This document shows positions 12,210 to 13,788 of a stretch of DNA of 13,788 nucleotides, piece after piece. Within the stretch, counting starts at the first letter, position 1; each line of letters starts with the position of its first letter. The notes beneath the pieces were generated by a model. It did no database searches and was not told the origin of the DNA. It saw only the letters and a program-made list of their open reading frames with translations. Position numbers and translations under genes: made by a program. Origin of the DNA: a bacterium (lineage in GTDB: Bacteria; Bdellovibrionota; FAC87; UBA2466); the NCBI GenBank assembly GCA_022842225.1, contig JALHPX010000030.1:1-13788 (forward strand), in the 5' to 3' direction.

Positions 12210-12692
12210 GTGAGCGAAAACGAAAACATTCCCGCTGCCGCGGCACCAGAAGCGGCACCCGAGACAAAAGAAGTAGCAGCAAAAGAAGCAGCCCCTAAAG
12301 AAGCGGGCAAAGATCCGATTAAGAAGAAAAAAGGTCGTAAGGACATTCCTTCTGTCGGCAGCGCTTTCATCCAAAGCTCTTTCAACAACACAATCGTAAC
12401 TATCACCGATCCAACCGGCAAAGTTCTTTGCTGGTCTTCGGCTGGTAAAAAAGGCTTTAAAGGCGCACGTAAAAGCACCCCTTTTGCTGCGCAAGTAGCT
12501 GCTGAAGATGCAGCGAAAACAGCGGTCGACTTAGGTGTCAGACAGCTTTCTGTTTTTGTAAAAGGTCCAGGAGCCGGTCGTGAGACTGCTCTGCGTGGAT
12601 TACAAGTTCCTGGAATGAAAATTACAGCGATTCGAGACATGACGCCCATTCCTCATAATGGTTGCCGTCCTTCGAAACGTCGTCGGGTTTAA
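12210..12692 (+). CDS. rpsK: Small-subunit ribosomal protein S11 (uS11), with N-terminal extension
   Basis: S11 lines the 30S platform by the mRNA exit. The product is 160 residues, compared with about 127-131. The conserved part begins near residue 45 (IPSVGSAFIQSSFNNTIVTI) and includes ARKSTPFAAQVAAEDAAKTA and VKGPGAGRETALRGL. It ends in TPIPHNGCRPSKRRRV, whose Asn150-Gly151 aligns with the asparagine converted to isoaspartate in E. coli S11. The first 30 or so residues are an Ala/Glu/Lys/Pro-rich low-complexity extension before a lysine cluster. The GTG at 12210 has a strong AGGAG 6 nt upstream. No other good in-frame start with a ribosome-binding site is apparent nearer the core, so the extension looks real. 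Confidence 0.95.
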   Translation: MSENENIPAAAAPEAAPETKEVAAKEAAPKEAGKDPIKKKKGRKDIPSVGSAFIQSSFNNTIVTITDPTGKVLCWSSAGKKGFKGARKSTPFAAQVAAEDAAKTAVDLGVRQLSVFVKGPGAGRETALRGLQVPGMKITAIRDMTPIPHNGCRPSKRRRV

Positions 12693-12693
12693 T

Positions 12694-12699
12694 AAGGAG
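12694..12699 (+). promoter_or_regulatory. rpsD ribosome-binding site
   Basis: AAGGAG lies just after the rpsK stop, 10 nt before the GTG at 12710. It selects this GTG over upstream in-frame starts inside rpsK, and the resulting N-terminus MARSTCSVC is that of S4. Confidence 0.8.
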
Positions 12700-12709
12700 T
12701 ACCAGTCAA

Positions 12710-13336
12710 GTGGCCAGATCAACGTGCTCAGTTTGTAAGTTTTGCCGAAGAGAAAACATGAAATTGTTTCTCAAGGGAGATCGCTGTTTCACTGATAAGT
12801 GCGCCTTCGATCGTCGTTCGTATCCGCCAGGCCAACACGGCCAGCGTCGTACGAAAGTATCGGATTACGGTTTGCAGTTGCGTGAGAAACAAAAGCTCAA
12901 GCGCATCTACGGAATCTTGGAAAAGCAATTCCGCTTCTATTTCGAAAAAGCGAGCGCACAGCGCGGCGCTACGGGTCATGCACTCTTGTCGAAACTGGAA
13001 CGCCGCTTAGACAACGTGGTTTACAAAATGGGTTTTGGGGACAGTCGCAAAGAAGCGCGTCAGCTAGTCACTCACTCTCATTTTCTGATCAATGGTAAGC
13101 CGGTGAACGTCCCGAATCTCATGGTTCGTACGGGCGATGAAATCTCGGTAGTGCCAAACAGTCAGAAAGCGACCCCCATTCTCCGCGCGTTGCAAAACTC
13201 GCAGAAACGGGAAATCCCAGACTGGGTAGAAGTGAATCCGGCTGAATTCAAAGGCAAAGTGAAATACTTGCCAGAGCGCAATCACATTACGCTGCCAGTT
13301 GAAGAGAATCTCGTTGTAGAACTTTATTCGCGATAA
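12710..13336 (+). CDS. rpsD: Small-subunit ribosomal protein S4 (uS4), zinc form
   Basis: S4 starts assembly of the 16S rRNA 5' domain, lies at the mRNA entry channel and represses its own operon in several bacteria. The product is 208 residues, as usual. The N-terminal zinc site has Cys9, Cys12, Cys26 and Cys31 at the spacing of zinc-binding S4 proteins, plus an extra Cys6. KLFLKGDRC and RRSYPPGQHGQRR follow. The S4 RNA-binding domain is at about residues 97-160, with LLSKLERRLDNVVYKMGF and ARQLVTHSHFLINGKPVNVP. The C-terminus ends in VEENLVVELYSR. The gene lies 17 nt after rpsK and 11 nt before rpoA. Confidence 0.98.
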   Translation: MARSTCSVCKFCRRENMKLFLKGDRCFTDKCAFDRRSYPPGQHGQRRTKVSDYGLQLREKQKLKRIYGILEKQFRFYFEKASAQRGATGHALLSKLERRLDNVVYKMGFGDSRKEARQLVTHSHFLINGKPVNVPNLMVRTGDEISVVPNSQKATPILRALQNSQKREIPDWVEVNPAEFKGKVKYLPERNHITLPVEENLVVELYSR

Positions 13337-13347
13337 GGATGATAAAT

Positions 13348-13788
13348 ATGGAAATTACGCTAGCCCCAAAGAACTGGCGCAGTCTTATTAAGCCAAAAGG
13401 CTTAGAAATTGAACGTGAAAGTCTCAGCGACACGTACGGCAAGTTCGTCGCTAAGCCCTTAGAGCGCGGTTTTGGAACTACGATCGGAAACAGTCTCCGT
13501 CGGATTCTGATCTCTTCGTTGCAAGGTGTCGCTCCAACCGCAGTGCGGATGGATGGCGTATTGCACGAGTTCTCCACTCTCTCGGATGTGGTGGAAGACG
13601 TTGCAGACATTCTCTTAAACCTGAAAGAGATTCGCTTTAAACTGTACGTGGAAGGTCCACGCACTGTGACCATTGAAAAACAAGGTCCTGGTGTTGTGAC
13701 CGCCGCTGACATCCAAGTCGACGACGCAGTGGAAGTTTTGAACCCAGAGCAACATATTTGCACCTTGGGTAAAGACGCTAAATTCCGC
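13348..13788 (+). CDS. rpoA: DNA-directed RNA polymerase alpha subunit, N-terminal part (3' end outside window)
   Basis: The alpha subunit dimerises to nucleate RNA polymerase assembly, and its C-terminal domain binds UP elements and activators. The window holds the first 147 codons. This is most of the N-terminal dimerisation domain, with KPLERGFGTTIGNSLRRILI and HEFSTLSDVVEDVADILLNL, the conserved alpha-NTD blocks, and a later GPGVVTAADI. AAGGAT at 13335-13340, just after the rpsD stop, is about 8 nt before ATG 13348. An in-frame ATG at 13339 would add MIN but would overlap that site. The C-terminal domain and the expected next gene, rplQ, lie beyond the window. Confidence 0.97.
   Translation, partial: MEITLAPKNWRSLIKPKGLEIERESLSDTYGKFVAKPLERGFGTTIGNSLRRILISSLQGVAPTAVRMDGVLHEFSTLSDVVEDVADILLNLKEIRFKLYVEGPRTVTIEKQGPGVVTAADIQVDDAVEVLNPEQHICTLGKDAKFR

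Noticed and set aside
12188..12649. A 153-residue minus-strand open frame opposite rpsK
   Set aside because: Its Ala/Gly/Phe-rich sequence mirrors the low-complexity rpsK extension; it is not an independent gene.
12662..12709. Upstream extension of rpsD into rpsK
   Set aside because: It adds 16 residues before the conserved S4 N-terminus and ignores the AAGGAG at 12694-12699.
1..13788. A new defence system, mobile element, CRISPR array or biosynthetic cluster
   Set aside because: Every large open region is an identified housekeeping gene on one strand. No repeats of array type, no transposase or integrase and no unknown gene were found.

Overview
This window is one unbroken, plus-strand ribosomal-protein supercluster. 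It runs from the 3' end of tuf (EF-Tu) through genes of the S10, spc and alpha operons into the 5' part of rpoA. Twenty-nine protein genes are supported, two of them cut by the window edges. Almost all the DNA is coding. The only gaps over about 50 bases are tuf-rpsJ (75 nt), infA-rpmJ (95 nt) and rpsM-rpsK (58 nt). No tRNA, rRNA, mobile element, CRISPR array, phage gene or antisense gene is supported.

Layout: tuf' (1-279); S10-type block rpsJ-rplD-rplW-rplB-rpsS-rplV-rpsC-rplP-rpmC-rpsQ (355-4697); spc-type block rplN-rplX-rplE-rpsH-rplF-rplR-rpsE-rpmD-rplO-secY (4698-9852); adk-map-infA (9862-11537); alpha-type block rpmJ-rpsM-rpsK-rpsD-rpoA' (11633-13788). Two genes of the standard order are missing: rplC (L3) between rpsJ and rplD, and rpsN (S14) between rplE and rpsH. 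In both places the flanking genes are only 7 and 15 nt apart, so no remnant is left.

Organism: the gene order and protein sequences are bacterial, with base composition near 50% GC by eye. The adk-map-infA insertion after secY separates it from the E. coli arrangement. A Gram-negative of the old 'Deltaproteobacteria' type, such as Bdellovibrionota, is one guess, but nothing seen here fixes the phylum. GTG starts are common (rpsJ, rpsC, secY, adk, rpsM, rpsK, rpsD). The zinc-ligand forms of S4, L36 and adenylate kinase are kept.

How the genes work together: they supply both ribosomal subunits, the initiation factor IF-1, the elongation factor EF-Tu, the SecY channel that receives nascent membrane proteins, the methionine aminopeptidase that trims them, adenylate kinase for nucleotide balance, and the RNA polymerase alpha subunit. 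Stop-start overlaps (five TAATG, one TGATG, an 8-nt and a 14-nt overlap) point to translational coupling. A candidate internal promoter before rpmJ and two intergenic hairpins (before rpsJ and before rpsK) are the main regulatory candidates. I found no new biological system. The noteworthy points are the two missing genes, the intergenic structures and the terminal extensions on S11 and L29.
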